This document shows, one piece after another, positions 32,193 through 41,459 of a stretch of 63,251 nt of DNA (position 1 is the first letter of the stretch; each line of letters starts with the position of its first letter). The position numbers and the translations under genes were made by a program. The DNA is taken from positions 1 through 63,251 of the forward strand of contig CAZLFA010000015.1 in assembly GCA_964558665.1 (NCBI GenBank), in the 5' to 3' direction. The notes below the pieces were generated by a model, which worked only from the letters and a program-made list of their open reading frames with translations, did not search any database and was not told where the DNA came from. Source of the DNA: CAZLFA01 sp964558665 (GTDB lineage Bacteria > Desulfobacterota > Syntrophia > Syntrophales > PHBD01).

Positions 32193-33527
32193 CTATTTGG
32201 GAAGCTTCGACTTAGCATAATCGATAGATAAAGGGAATGTCTTTTTGACCTCTCCCACGAGGTAGAGAGAACCGGTAATACATATAAGATCACTCTCACT
32301 GCTGACTTCGAGTGCAAACCTGACGGCTTCTCCGGAGTCCTCGAAAACGTTGATCAGACCATGACGATGTTTAGCTGCGTGAAAAATTGTCTTTACCGGT
32401 GATGCACGCTCCACATCCGGTTTCGTCAGTATCAGACGATCGGCGACCCGGCATAAAGGTCCCAGCATCCTTCCAATATCTTTATCACCAAGGGCTCCAA
32501 AAACAATTATTAGTTTCCTATAGGAAAATTCATCTCGCAGAGCCCTGCATAAAGCCGATACCCCCGCCGGATTATGAGCCCCGTCAAGCAGAATAGCAGG
32601 GTTTTCCCCCATCACTTCCAGACGTCCCTCCCATTTTGTGTCTTGCATTCCCTGAAGAATGCCATGCTGAGAGATCGGCATCCCCATCATCCGCAGCTTT
32701 TCAATTGCCGCAAGCGCTGTTGCCGCATTTTCCAGTTGATGTCTTCCCCTGAGCGGACAGAAAACCCCTTTAAATTGATCAGCGTATCCAAAATAATCAA
32801 TTCCGCCCTTCCGGTTTTTTCTGACTCTAAAATCCTTTCCTAAAGTATAAATCTGCGTTTTTTTATTAAGACATATGTCTATGAGTACTTTCCTTACGCA
32901 TGGCTGTTTTGCACCCGTGACACAAACAGTTCCTTTCCTGATGATACCCGCCTTTTCATATGCAATATCTTGAAGCTGATTACCCAAGTATGCTCTGTGT
33001 TCAAGCGATATATTGGATATAACAGAGATCATTGGGCGGCATACATTTGTGGCATCGAGACGCCCTCCCATACCTACCTCCAGAACGGCTATATCAACAC
33101 CCTTCTTCTGAAAATACAGGAAGGCCATGGCTGTTACAAATTCAAACCAGGTTACTTCTTCAGCTACTTCTTGTCTTACTGCATCGATGAAGATATCTGT
33201 ATCTTTTTTAGAAATCATCCGGCCATTAATCTGGATTCTCTCCCGGAAATCGACGAGGTGCGGGGAGGTATAAAGACCGACACGATAACCGCTGTTCACA
33301 AGAATCGCCGAAATCATAGCGGCAATTGATCCTTTTCCGTTAGTGCCGCCTATTAACACAGCCTTATAGGCATTTTGCGGATTGCCTAGACGATTAAGAA
33401 GTCGCCTGACAGGCCCCAACCCGAAACGAATGCCTATTGTGTCCAGTGAAGTAAGATAAGCCAGAGGCGAATTATTTTTCGATAGATGTGAGGGTGGTTT
33501 GAGATGAGGGGAAAAGGGTGAAATCAA
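32193..33527 (-). CDS. folC: Bifunctional folylpolyglutamate synthase/dihydrofolate synthase
   Basis: A Mur-ligase-like ATP enzyme that adds glutamate to folates. Visible: LIGGTNGKGSIAAMI (P-loop), LYTSPHLVDFRERI, VLEVGMGGRLDATNV and LLDGAHNPAGVSALC in the C-terminal domain. The frame is open back to the ATG at 33599, but AAGGA lies 7 nt before a TTG at 33527 and the family normally begins close to LAYLTSLDTIGI. I therefore prefer the TTG start (444 residues), without certainty. Upstream of lptD and probably co-transcribed. Confidence 0.9.
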   Translation of the reverse strand: MISPFSPHLKPPSHLSKNNSPLAYLTSLDTIGIRFGLGPVRRLLNRLGNPQNAYKAVLIGGTNGKGSIAAMISAILVNSGYRVGLYTSPHLVDFRERIQINGRMISKKDTDIFIDAVRQEVAEEVTWFEFVTAMAFLYFQKKGVDIAVLEVGMGGRLDATNVCRPMISVISNISLEHRAYLGNQLQDIAYEKAGIIRKGTVCVTGAKQPCVRKVLIDICLNKKTQIYTLGKDFRVRKNRKGGIDYFGYADQFKGVFCPLRGRHQLENAATALAAIEKLRMMGMPISQHGILQGMQDTKWEGRLEVMGENPAILLDGAHNPAGVSALCRALRDEFSYRKLIIVFGALGDKDIGRMLGPLCRVADRLILTKPDVERASPVKTIFHAAKHRHGLINVFEDSGEAVRFALEVSSESDLICITGSLYLVGEVKKTFPLSIDYAKSKLPK

Positions 33528-33851
33528 CTGTTGTTCCTTATTTTTGAAACAGAGTCTATTTCCAGTTTGGGACTTCAGACTTTTCCCTTTCTTTATCATT
33601 TTTTTACTGAATGATTCCTACAGCAAAAATATATGGCCATTTTACAGAAAAAGTCTCCCGGCCGCATAGAATCAACTATGTTAAACTAACGAATATCATG
33701 GAAGGTTTTCTATATATAAATTTCCGGACAGAACCTGATTCGCCTCGGCAACCGCGAAATGCAAAAGGACACACCTGCACACCCATTGGCGAAATAATTG
33801 ATGTTACAGAAGCTACAACAATATAGAACGCAACACCTATTCTCCAGATTG
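33528..33851. other. Gap between folC and the EF-Tu-like gene
   Basis: About 250-320 bp depending on the folC start. I see no open frame with a ribosome binding site, tRNA or clear hairpin here. Confidence 0.5.
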
Positions 33852-34112
33852 TTAATCGGGAATAACCCTGAAAACCTCGTCTCCAGGTCGTACTCTGTCG
33901 GATGTTTTGATTCCTATATAATCACCGGGAACGGCTTTTTCGATCTTTTTATTATCGACTTCCATGGATTCAATCTTATCGGTAAAATCTGTTGTGTGGC
34001 CGAAAAATTTCACCGACTCTCCGACGTTCAATTCTCCGCTTGTGATCTTGACAGCCGCGACACTTGGCTTTGCAAAGAATTTAACAACCTCGCCAATTTT
34101 TTCTTCTGCCAT
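33852..34112 (-). CDS. Small translation-factor-like protein (EF-Tu domain 2 fold)
   Basis: An 86-residue beta-barrel protein resembling domain 2 of translational GTPases: GEVVKFFAKPSVAAVKITSGELNVGESVKFFGHTTDFTDKIESMEVDNKKIEKAVPGDYIGIKTSDRVRPGDEVF follows the barrel pattern with the GD-x-VG-like turn. No G domain is present. Free-standing proteins of this type occur in archaea and some anaerobic bacteria and have no agreed function. AAGGAGG precedes the ATG. It is separated from rplQ by a terminator and has its own promoter. Confidence 0.8.
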   Translation of the reverse strand: MAEEKIGEVVKFFAKPSVAAVKITSGELNVGESVKFFGHTTDFTDKIESMEVDNKKIEKAVPGDYIGIKTSDRVRPGDEVFRVIPD

Positions 34113-34173
34113 AATTGCCTCCTTATGAAAACCGTAATTGATCTATATAAGTTACTTGTTTATACATTTTTTT

Positions 34174-34200
34174 ATTATAAAACACAAGACAAAATGTAAA
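34174..34200 (-). promoter_or_regulatory. Promoter of the EF-Tu-like gene
   Basis: Minus-strand TATAAT (34174-34179), perfect, with TTTACA (34195-34200) at a short 15-nt spacing. The -35 box abuts the upstream terminator. Confidence 0.5.
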
Positions 34201-34230
34201 TAAAAAAAGCAGGTTAAGTACTAACCTGCT
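34201..34230 (-). terminator. Rho-independent terminator after rplQ
   Basis: AGCAGGTTA (34208-34216) and TAACCTGCT (34222-34230) form a 9-bp stem with a 5-nt loop. On the minus strand it is followed by seven T residues. It ends the long ribosomal cluster. Confidence 0.92.
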
Positions 34231-34264
34231 TTTCTGAATACGATATTTGTCAGCAAACTTTAAT

Positions 34265-34675
34265 CTATGCTGCCGTAGCTGCTTTCTTTTTGGGTTTTGC
34301 TTTTGCCTTGGCTTTCTTATCGTCTGCAATAAACTCAATCATGGACATGGGGGCATTATCGCCTACTCTATATCCGATTTTAACTATTCTAGTATACCCC
34401 CCGCTGCGATCTTTGTATCTTGAGGAAAGCTCTACAAACAGCTTTCCAACAGCATCACGATCTCTGACAAAGGACAGCGCCTGCCTTCTGGCATGGAGGT
34501 CGCCTCTTTTGCCCAATGTAACCATTTTTTCCGCAACTTTCTTCAACTCCTTGGCTTTGAGATCCGTTGTCCTTATCTTCTCATGCTTAATAAATGAGGT
34601 AACCATATTCCTCAACATGGCCTTACGATGGCTTGAAGTTCTTCCCAGTTTTTTTATTGATTTACCATGACGCAT
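34265..34675 (-). CDS. rplQ: 50S ribosomal protein L17
   Basis: A 136-residue L17: MRHGKSIKKLGRTSSHRKAMLRNMVTSFI at the N-terminus is the family signature. A Lys/Ala-rich tail (KKAKAKAKPKKKAATAA) extends the protein beyond the usual 115-120 residues. Last gene of the alpha operon, after rpoA. Confidence 0.97.
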   Translation of the reverse strand: MRHGKSIKKLGRTSSHRKAMLRNMVTSFIKHEKIRTTDLKAKELKKVAEKMVTLGKRGDLHARRQALSFVRDRDAVGKLFVELSSRYKDRSGGYTRIVKIGYRVGDNAPMSMIEFIADDKKAKAKAKPKKKAATAA

Positions 34676-34713
34676 CGGTCATTATCCTTTCCCGCACTGA
34701 TAATAAAAATCTC

Positions 34714-35718
34714 TTAATCAGAATCTTCTTTTGACTGATCTTTGTTCCATGGCGGAACATCAAGCTTCATTCCGAAGCTTAAACCCATTTCGTCCAGAAT
34801 CAGTTTTATTTCATTCAATGATTTGCGACCAAAGTTTTTTGTTTTCAACATCTCTGCCTCTGTCTTCTGAACAAGCTCACCAATCAATTCGATACCGGCA
34901 TTCTTTAGGCAGTTCATGGACCGGACAGAGAGTTCCAGATCATCCACCCGGCGGAGCAGAATGTCATTGATGTCTTCCTTCTCTTCTCTTTCAGGCTGTT
35001 CTTCTTCTTCGACTTCGTCAAAATTTATAAATACATCCAATTGTTCTTTTAGAATTTTTGCCGCAAATGCGACTGCATCTTCCGGCAGTACACTGCCATC
35101 TGTCCACACTTCGAGGACCAGACGGTCGTAGTCTGCTATTTGCCCAACCCTGGCATGGGTTACAGTATAATTAACTTTTCTGATGGGAGAAAATACAGCA
35201 TCTATATTTATTGTTCCTTCCGGCTGATCGTGTTCACGTTCCCGCTTCGCCGGCACATAGCCTTTGCCCGATTTCACCACCAACTCCGCCTTGAACACGG
35301 AATCACCCGCAGACATAGATGCTATATAGTGTTCAGGATTCAATATCTCCACCATACCATCCGTTATTATATCTCCTGCAGTGATGATGCCCTCTTTTGA
35401 CTTTTCTATTCTTACGACACGCGGCGAATTCTGATTAAGTTTCAGTCTCACGCCTTTGAGATTCATGATTATATCTGTCACGTCTTCCTTGACACCCTGG
35501 ACGGTATCGAACTCGTGAAGTACACCGTCAATTCTTACGGAGACAATAGCAGCTCCCTGAATAGATGAAAGCAGTACTCTCCTTAAAGAGTTTCCCAGAG
35601 TAATACCGTAACCTCGCTCAAGAGGCTGACAGGTGAATTCACCATAAAAACGCGTTCTCGATGCTTCGTCGATCTCAATCCGTTTCGGTCGTATCAAACT
35701 GCGCCAATTTCTTTGCAT
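34714..35718 (-). CDS. rpoA: RNA polymerase alpha subunit
   Basis: A 334-residue alpha subunit. The N-terminal dimerisation domain shows RGYGITLGNSLRRVLLSSIQGAAI. An acidic linker (EEEEQPEREEKEDIND) leads to the C-terminal domain ELSVRSMNCLKNAGIELIGELVQKTE ... LKTKNFGRKSLNEIK that binds UP elements and activators. Confidence 0.98.
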   Translation of the reverse strand: MQRNWRSLIRPKRIEIDEASRTRFYGEFTCQPLERGYGITLGNSLRRVLLSSIQGAAIVSVRIDGVLHEFDTVQGVKEDVTDIIMNLKGVRLKLNQNSPRVVRIEKSKEGIITAGDIITDGMVEILNPEHYIASMSAGDSVFKAELVVKSGKGYVPAKREREHDQPEGTINIDAVFSPIRKVNYTVTHARVGQIADYDRLVLEVWTDGSVLPEDAVAFAAKILKEQLDVFINFDEVEEEEQPEREEKEDINDILLRRVDDLELSVRSMNCLKNAGIELIGELVQKTEAEMLKTKNFGRKSLNEIKLILDEMGLSFGMKLDVPPWNKDQSKEDSD

Positions 35719-35778
35719 AGAATCATTTCCTCAGTTGTTTACTAAAATCCTGCGCCAACTCACATTTGCAGTTTTCAG

Positions 35779-36405
35779 TTATTTTGAGTACAGTTCAACA
35801 ACCAGTTGCTCTTGTATAGGCATGGTCAGATCCTCTCGACCCGGCAGCGCCTTTACGACTCCTCTGAAATTATCCTTGTCGATCTCAAGCCATGAGGGAA
35901 CTCCTCTGCGAGCAACCGTCTCCAGAGCTTCCAATATTTTCTCCACTTTTCGGCTTTTCTCTCTGACCTCGATCTCGTCACCTATTCGTACAAAATAAGA
36001 AGGAATGTTGACCGGTTTCGAACTAACCAAGAAATGATTGTGCCTGATTAGCTGTCTCGCTTCGTTCCGCGAGTTTGCAAATCCCATTCTGAAAACCATG
36101 TTATCTAGTCTCCGCTCCAATAAAAGCAAGAGATTTGTTCCTGTAATTCCTTTTTGCCTGTCTGCTCTTTCGAAGTAACTTTTAAATTGTTTTTCCAAAA
36201 GGCCGTACATTCTCTTAAGCTTCTGTTTCTCTCTCAGCTGAACACCGTAATCTGAATACTTTCTTCTCATTTGTCCGTGTTCTCCAGGTGCATACCCCCG
36301 CCTCTCCTGGGCACATTTCTCTGTGTAACACCTGTCTCCTTTGAGAAACAACTTCAGTCCTTCTCTCCGGCATAACCTGCAAACGGATTCTTTATACCTT
36401 GCCAA
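35779..36405 (-). CDS. rpsD: 30S ribosomal protein S4, zinc-binding form
   Basis: A 208-residue S4 that binds 16S rRNA early in assembly. Four cysteines near the N-terminus (CRLC ... RCYTEKC) form the zinc site of the C+ type. The S4 RNA-binding domain is RRLDNMVFRMGFANSRNEARQLIRHNHFLV. The start is TTG, with GGGAGG 4-5 nt before. Confidence 0.97.
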   Translation of the reverse strand: MARYKESVCRLCRREGLKLFLKGDRCYTEKCAQERRGYAPGEHGQMRRKYSDYGVQLREKQKLKRMYGLLEKQFKSYFERADRQKGITGTNLLLLLERRLDNMVFRMGFANSRNEARQLIRHNHFLVSSKPVNIPSYFVRIGDEIEVREKSRKVEKILEALETVARRGVPSWLEIDKDNFRGVVKALPGREDLTMPIQEQLVVELYSK

Positions 36406-36499
36406 AATGCCTCCCTTTCATCCTATCTTCAATCTATGATTTAATCTCTTTCTACCGGAATTAATATATTTACACAGACCGATAGATATCTATTTGCTG

Positions 36500-36892
36500 C
36501 TACACACGTCTCCTCTTAGGAGGTCTGCAGCCGTTATGTGGAATTGGCGTAACATCTCTGATGAGACTTATATTCAATCCTGCCAGTTGCAGAGATCTCA
36601 ATGCAGATTCACGACCGGATCCCGGACCCTTGACATATACTTGAACAGATCTCAATCCGTGTTCTTTTGCTTTCTTTACTGCATCTTCTGCAGCGAGTTG
36701 CGCGGCAAACGGCGTACTCTTTCTTGATCCTTTAAATCCCTGCATGCCTGCCGATGCCCAGGCTATAACGTTTCCGCTGAGATCAGTTATGGTTACTATC
36801 GTGTTGTTGAATGTCGATTGGATGTGGGCAATTCCTTCCGTTATGTTTTTCTTTTCTTTCTTCTTGCCTGTTTTTCTTGACGGCTTAGCCAT
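36500..36892 (-). CDS. rpsK: 30S ribosomal protein S11
   Basis: A 130-residue S11 of the platform, with HIQSTFNNTIVTITDLSGN and the signature VKGPGSGRESALRSL ... RDVTPIPHNGCRPPKRRRV. Follows rpsM by 27 bp. Confidence 0.98.
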   Translation of the reverse strand: MAKPSRKTGKKKEKKNITEGIAHIQSTFNNTIVTITDLSGNVIAWASAGMQGFKGSRKSTPFAAQLAAEDAVKKAKEHGLRSVQVYVKGPGSGRESALRSLQLAGLNISLIRDVTPIPHNGCRPPKRRRV

Positions 36893-36919
36893 GTGGTCTC
36901 CTTTATGCTATTCTGAATG

Positions 36920-37288
36920 TTACTTCTTTTTGCCGGCTACGGCACGTCTTGGACCCTTACGTGTCCTTGAGTTGGTGCTTGTTCTCTGGCCGCGTACAGG
37001 AAGACCTTTTCGATGCCTCAATCCTCGATATGATCCTAGATCCATCAATCGCTTTATAGACATGGAAATCTCTCTGCGAAGATCACCCTCAACTTTATGC
37101 TCTTTGTCAATGATATTCCTTATCGCGTTGATTTCAGAGTCGGCAAGTATATCCGTCTTTGTATCCGGACTGACTCCCGCTGCCTTTAATATTTCCAGCG
37201 CCTTTGACCGGCCGATGCCGTAAATATAAGTCAGCGCAATCTCCATCCTCTTATTTCTCGGTAAATCTACTCCTGCAATTCTCGCCAC
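36920..37288 (-). CDS. rpsM: 30S ribosomal protein S13
   Basis: A 122-residue S13 of the head, with ARIAGVDLPRNKRMEIALTYIYGIG and the C-terminal RGLRHRKGLPVRGQRTSTNSRT that contacts tRNA. GTG start (CAC on the plus strand at 37286-37288). Confidence 0.98.
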   Translation of the reverse strand: MARIAGVDLPRNKRMEIALTYIYGIGRSKALEILKAAGVSPDTKTDILADSEINAIRNIIDKEHKVEGDLRREISMSIKRLMDLGSYRGLRHRKGLPVRGQRTSTNSRTRKGPRRAVAGKKK

Positions 37289-37310
37289 TTGCCAACCTCC
37301 TGATGATCTC

Positions 37311-37424
37311 TTATCCCTGGCGCTGTTTGTGTTTAGGATTTTCGCAAATGATCCTCAAGACGCCACGTCTTTTTATAATCTTGCATTTGTCGCACATTTT
37401 TTTTACTGAAGATCTCACTTTCAC
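37311..37424 (-). CDS. rpmJ: 50S ribosomal protein L36
   Basis: A 37-residue protein too short for routine gene finding. From a GTG at 37424: a KVRSSVKKMCDKCKIIKR start and a RIICENPKHKQRQG end. The zinc ligands are Cys, Cys, Cys and His, the standard C+ L36. AGGGG lies before the start. It stands between infA and rpsM as in the usual order. Confidence 0.95.
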   Translation of the reverse strand: MKVRSSVKKMCDKCKIIKRRGVLRIICENPKHKQRQG

Positions 37425-37480
37425 GACTCATTCCCCTTTTCGTAATCACCGGATGCTCTTCCAAAATGCCGGACATATAG

Positions 37481-37699
37481 CTATTTAGCTCTGTATGTAA
37501 TTCTGCCTCTTGTTAGATCATAGGGCGATAGTTCTACCGTCACCCGGTCACCTGGTAGAATTTTTATAAAATGCATGCGCATCTTTCCTGAAATGTGTGC
37601 AAGAACCCGGTGTCCGTTTTCCAGTTCGACGCGAAACATGGCATTTGGCAACGGCTCTATTACTTTGCCTTCAACCTCAATCGCATCTTCTTTTGCCAT
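37481..37699 (-). CDS. infA: Translation initiation factor IF-1
   Basis: A 72-residue OB-fold protein: EVEGKVIEPLPNAMFRVELENGHRVLAHISGKMR ... ILPGDRVTVELSPYDLTRGRITYR. It blocks the ribosomal A site during initiation. Located between map and rpmJ. Confidence 0.98.
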   Translation of the reverse strand: MAKEDAIEVEGKVIEPLPNAMFRVELENGHRVLAHISGKMRMHFIKILPGDRVTVELSPYDLTRGRITYRAK

Positions 37700-37736
37700 A
37701 ACGCTCTCTTTTGCCTGCTTTTCAGGCTGTTCTTTT

Positions 37737-38486
37737 TCAATATAACTGGCTTAATATATAAGGGCCATTTTCAGTGATAGCTACTGAATGCTCGAAATGT
37801 GCAGACAATTTGCCATCCTGTGTAACTACTGTCCAACCGTTATTCAGAACCTTGACTTTAAAAGTTCCCTCGTTCACCATCGGTTCTATGGCAAGTACCA
37901 TACCCGCTTTCAATATTAATCCCCGTCCACGGACACCATAATTCGGTATTTGAGGTTCCTCATGCAATCTGGTGCCTATTCCGTGTCCAACAAAATCTCT
38001 TACAACAGAATATCCGGCATTTTCCACATGGCTCTGAACTGCACTCGATATGTCACCTATTCGATTTCCAACCCTTGCCGCATCTATTGCCAGGGTAAGG
38101 GACTCTCTCGTAACACACATGAGGTTTTCAGCGGCTTTTGAAGCATCACCAACAGGTATTGTTATAGCTGCGTCGCCGAAATATCCCTTATATTCAACAC
38201 CAAAATCGATACTGATGATATCTCCCTTCTTAAGCTTACGATCCGAAGGCATTCCATGAACAACTTCATCATTAACTGATGTACAAAGAGCATATGGATA
38301 ACCGCGATATCCCTTGAACGCCGGCTTCACTCCTTTTTTTCTGGTTAGTTCCTCAGCATGCCGGTCAAGTTCTGCAGTTGATATTCCTGGTTTTACCTTT
38401 TCTTTTACTTCCTCCAAGATCTCAGCAACGATTACATTGCTGATCCTTAGTTTTTCTATTTCATCCGGTGATTTCAAAATCACCAT
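37737..38486 (-). CDS. map: Methionine aminopeptidase, type I
   Basis: Removes the initiator methionine. The five metal ligands are in place: IDFGVEYKGYFGDAA (two Asp), GHGIGTRLHEEP (His, Glu), EPMV and FEHSVA. The frame opens at 38510 (GTG) directly after secY, but MVILKSPDEIEKLR at 38486 matches the family start, so that is chosen with moderate certainty. adk, usual between secY and map, is absent. Confidence 0.94.
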   Translation of the reverse strand: MVILKSPDEIEKLRISNVIVAEILEEVKEKVKPGISTAELDRHAEELTRKKGVKPAFKGYRGYPYALCTSVNDEVVHGMPSDRKLKKGDIISIDFGVEYKGYFGDAAITIPVGDASKAAENLMCVTRESLTLAIDAARVGNRIGDISSAVQSHVENAGYSVVRDFVGHGIGTRLHEEPQIPNYGVRGRGLILKAGMVLAIEPMVNEGTFKVKVLNNGWTVVTQDGKLSAHFEHSVAITENGPYILSQLY

Positions 38487-38514
38487 TCCCGCTGTTGTCA
38501 CCGGGCACACGGAT

Positions 38515-39822
38515 TTATCGCCTCCTGGCGATACGGCCTTTCTTCATAAAGCCTTCGTATTGTCTTGTCAACAGATGTGTCTCTATTTGTCCAGCCGTGT
38601 CAAGAGCCACACCGACAACAATCAAAAGAGCGGTCCCTCCAAAGTAGAAGGGAACATTAAAATAACTTATGAGAATACTCGGCAATACACAAACCAGAGA
38701 CACATATATCGCACCTCCGAATGTAAGTTTTGTCAGTACCTCGTCAATGTATTCCGCTGTCTTCTTGCCGGGCCTGATCCCCGGTATATACCCACCATAT
38801 TTTTTTATATTATCAGCAACATCTGTCGGATTAAACATTACTGCCGTGTAAAAATAACAGAAGAATACAATAAAACCGATATAAAGCAGTTCGTAAATCC
38901 ATTGTCCCGGAACCAGAGCTCCTGATATTGCCTTCATCCATGGATGGTCGATAAAATTCGCTATCGTTGCTGGAAACATGATAATCGATGATGCGAATAT
39001 AGGAGGAATAACTCCCGCAGTGTTAACCTTCAACGGCAAATGAGTTGATTGTCCACCGTAAACCTTGCGACCGACAACACGCTTTGCATATTGAATCGGT
39101 ATACGTCTCTGACCGGTTTCCATAAACACAATAACCGCTATTACAACTATCATTAATATTATGAGGAATAAAATGGAGAATATTCCCATTTCGCCCGTAG
39201 ACATCAAGCTGAATGTGCTGAATATGGCAGCCGGGGCACGACATACTATACCCGCAAAAATGATCAAGGAGATCCCGTTACCTATGCCCTTCTCTGTGAT
39301 CTGTTCTCCAAGCCACATAATGAAGGCAGTTCCGGCAGTTAGCGTAATCATTGTCATTAAACGGAATGCCCATCCTGGCTCTAATACTATTGAAGCTCCT
39401 GTAGGACCAGCCATATTTTCAAGGCCGACCGATATTCCGAATCCCTGAATTATGCTCAGCAGAACCGTTCCATAACGCGTATACTGCGTTATTTTGCGCC
39501 TGCCCGCTTCACCTTCCTTTGACAACCTTTCAAGGTGTGGTATGGCTACTGTCAGTAACTGCAGGATGATGGAGGCACTTATATAAGGCATTATTCCCAG
39601 CGAAAATACTGAGAAATTACTCAGAGCACCTCCTGCAAACATGTCAAAGAGCCCTAGCAATGATCCTTTTGCATGCTCAAAAAAAGCCGCCAGAGCAGCA
39701 GAATCAATTCCCGGCGTTGGAACATGCACACCTATACGATAAACAATCAGTAGCAGAAATGTATATAATATTCTTTTCTGAAGCTCAGGTATTTTCTGAA
39801 TATTTGATATGCCGTCGAGCAA
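38515..39822 (-). CDS. secY: Protein translocase subunit SecY
   Basis: A 435-residue channel of the Sec translocon with ten helices; KIPELQKRILYTFLLL, GIMPYISASIILQLL and the late NPTDVADNIKKYGGYIPGIRPGK loop are characteristic. AGAGG is 9 nt before a TTG at 39822, and the protein then begins LDGISNIQKIPELQKRIL, the usual SecY start, so I prefer this to the TTG at 39831. Confidence 0.97.
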   Translation of the reverse strand: MLDGISNIQKIPELQKRILYTFLLLIVYRIGVHVPTPGIDSAALAAFFEHAKGSLLGLFDMFAGGALSNFSVFSLGIMPYISASIILQLLTVAIPHLERLSKEGEAGRRKITQYTRYGTVLLSIIQGFGISVGLENMAGPTGASIVLEPGWAFRLMTMITLTAGTAFIMWLGEQITEKGIGNGISLIIFAGIVCRAPAAIFSTFSLMSTGEMGIFSILFLIILMIVVIAVIVFMETGQRRIPIQYAKRVVGRKVYGGQSTHLPLKVNTAGVIPPIFASSIIMFPATIANFIDHPWMKAISGALVPGQWIYELLYIGFIVFFCYFYTAVMFNPTDVADNIKKYGGYIPGIRPGKKTAEYIDEVLTKLTFGGAIYVSLVCVLPSILISYFNVPFYFGGTALLIVVGVALDTAGQIETHLLTRQYEGFMKKGRIARRR

Positions 39823-39823
39823 T

Positions 39824-40267
39824 TCAGGCAACCTCTAAAATGGTTCCGCCAGCCGCCAGAATTTTCTCTTTAGCGCTACGACTGATCATGCTTAATTTTA
39901 AAGATAGCGGCGTTTCTAGCGTACCCTTACCCAACACTTTTATGCCGTCTCCTTTTCGTTTTATAATTCCACTATTGAACAAGATTTGCTCATCAATAAC
40001 CGCACCGGATGAAAACTGTTTAAGCTGATCGATGTTAATAGTTACTATTTTCTTGCGAAAACGATTGCGAAAACCTCTCTTAGGAAGCCTTCTTGATAAA
40101 GGCATCTGGCCTCCTTCAAAACCCGGACGAACCCCCCCCCCAGAACGAGCATTTTGACCTTTTGCTCCCTTGCAGGAGGTTCCTCCATGTCCTGACCCAT
40201 TCCCTCGACCAACACGTTTTCTCTTTTTTGTCGACCCTTTGGGCGGTTTCAACTTCCCTAGATTCAT
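39824..40267 (-). CDS. rplO: 50S ribosomal protein L15
   Basis: A 147-residue L15 with the Gly/Arg-rich N-terminus KGSTKKRKRVGRGNGSGHGGTSCKGAKGQ and GFEGGQMPLSRRLPKRGF. It starts in a ribosome binding site inside the end of rpmD and ends 1 bp before the secY start. Confidence 0.98.
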   Translation of the reverse strand: MNLGKLKPPKGSTKKRKRVGRGNGSGHGGTSCKGAKGQNARSGGGVRPGFEGGQMPLSRRLPKRGFRNRFRKKIVTINIDQLKQFSSGAVIDEQILFNSGIIKRKGDGIKVLGKGTLETPLSLKLSMISRSAKEKILAAGGTILEVA

Positions 40268-40268
40268 G

Positions 40269-40460
40269 CTACTTCCCCTCTACCGCTTCAACAGCGACTA
40301 AATGTTCAATTTTTCTTACCATACCGCGAATTTCCGGCGTATCACCAAGCAGAACTGTTTTATTCATTCTTCCCAACCCTAGCCCCTTTAGGATTTTTCG
40401 CTGCTTCTCCGGCCTTCCGATATAGCTTTTTGTCTGTGTTATTTTCAGTCTATTTGCCAC
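40269..40460 (-). CDS. rpmD: 50S ribosomal protein L30
   Basis: A 63-residue L30: KITQTKSYIGRPEKQRKILKGLGLGRMNKTVLLGDTPEIRGMVRKIEHLV. GTG start. Between rpsE and rplO, standard order. Confidence 0.97.
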   Translation of the reverse strand: MANRLKITQTKSYIGRPEKQRKILKGLGLGRMNKTVLLGDTPEIRGMVRKIEHLVAVEAVEGK

Positions 40461-40537
40461 AGTCTACCCCATAAGAAAAGGCACTCGGCTGAAATTTTAT
40501 TTTTAGCCGTGTGCGATATTTATAATTTTCTACCCAT

Positions 40538-41026
40538 TCAGGATATATTAACACCTCTTTGTTCTGCTATTACTTTCGGGTCTTTCAGTTGACAAAGCCC
40601 GGCTATAGTTGCTTTTACTAAATTATGAGGGTTGTGCGATCCGAGACATTTAGTCAATATATTATGTATGCCTGCTACCTCCAGCACAGCCCTTACTGCG
40701 CCGCCAGCTATTAAGCCCGTACCTTCAGATGCTGGTTTCAGGAGAACTCTGCCGGCACCGTAATGCCCTATTACTTCGTAAGGAATCGTTCTATTCTGAA
40801 CAGAAACCCGCACCATACTCTTTTTTGCCTGCTCCATGCCTTTTCTGATAGCTTCAGGAACTTCGTGAGCCTTTCCCAGACCCGCGCCTACCGCTCCTTT
40901 TCCATCTCCGACAACGACAACGGCACTGAATCTGAATCTTCTGCCTCCCTTGACAACCTTGGCTGTTCTGTTGATTGTGATCACTCTGTCCAGGAGTTCC
41001 AAATCTCCCATGCCTGTTTTATCCAA
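40538..41026 (-). CDS. rpsE: 30S ribosomal protein S5
   Basis: A 162-residue S5 with RVITINRTAKVVKGGRRFRFSAVVVVGDGKGAVGAGLGKAHEVPEAIRKG and the C-terminal GSHNPHNLVKAT. Contributes to decoding accuracy. TTG start with GAGGG 7-8 nt before; the ATG at 41011 is the alternative. Confidence 0.97.
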   Translation of the reverse strand: MDKTGMGDLELLDRVITINRTAKVVKGGRRFRFSAVVVVGDGKGAVGAGLGKAHEVPEAIRKGMEQAKKSMVRVSVQNRTIPYEVIGHYGAGRVLLKPASEGTGLIAGGAVRAVLEVAGIHNILTKCLGSHNPHNLVKATIAGLCQLKDPKVIAEQRGVNIS

Positions 41027-41059
41027 TGTTTAAGCCCTCATACATTATTATTTAGAATT

Positions 41060-41425
41060 TTAGAATTCCAACCCTGCTTCTCGCGCTGCCTCAGCAAGGG
41101 CTTTTACTCGACCATGATAAAGGTAAACACCCCGATCAAAAACTACTTTGCCGATCCCTAAGCTGTTTAACTTTTTCGATACAAGCTTGCCCACCTCTTT
41201 TGCAGAATCCATCTTCTTCATTTTATCGATTGTTTTTATGATTTCTTCACTCAAGGTCGATGCTGAGGTAACTGTGTTACCGTTTATATCATCAATGGCC
41301 TGCACATAGATATGTTTTGCACTTCTAAATACCGATAACCTTGGTCTCTCAGATGTACCCAGTATCTTGCTTCGAATGCGCTTTCTTCTTTTGACTTTGG
41401 CTTTTTCCAACTTTTTGAGTGACAA
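41060..41425 (-). CDS. rplR: 50S ribosomal protein L18
   Basis: A 121-residue 5S rRNA-binding protein: RRKRIRSKILGTSERPRLSVFRSAKHIYVQAIDD and the C-terminal VVFDRGVYLYHGRVKALAEAAREAGLEF. TTG start preceded by AAGGAG at 8 nt. Confidence 0.97.
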   Translation of the reverse strand: MSLKKLEKAKVKRRKRIRSKILGTSERPRLSVFRSAKHIYVQAIDDINGNTVTSASTLSEEIIKTIDKMKKMDSAKEVGKLVSKKLNSLGIGKVVFDRGVYLYHGRVKALAEAAREAGLEF

Positions 41426-41459
41426 TTCTCTATCTCCTTAAGGTATCCGTTTCGCTTGA

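Noticed and set aside
33600..33850. Possible small gene or tRNA in the gap before folC
   Set aside because: Open frames lack ribosome binding sites and no cloverleaf can be folded by eye.
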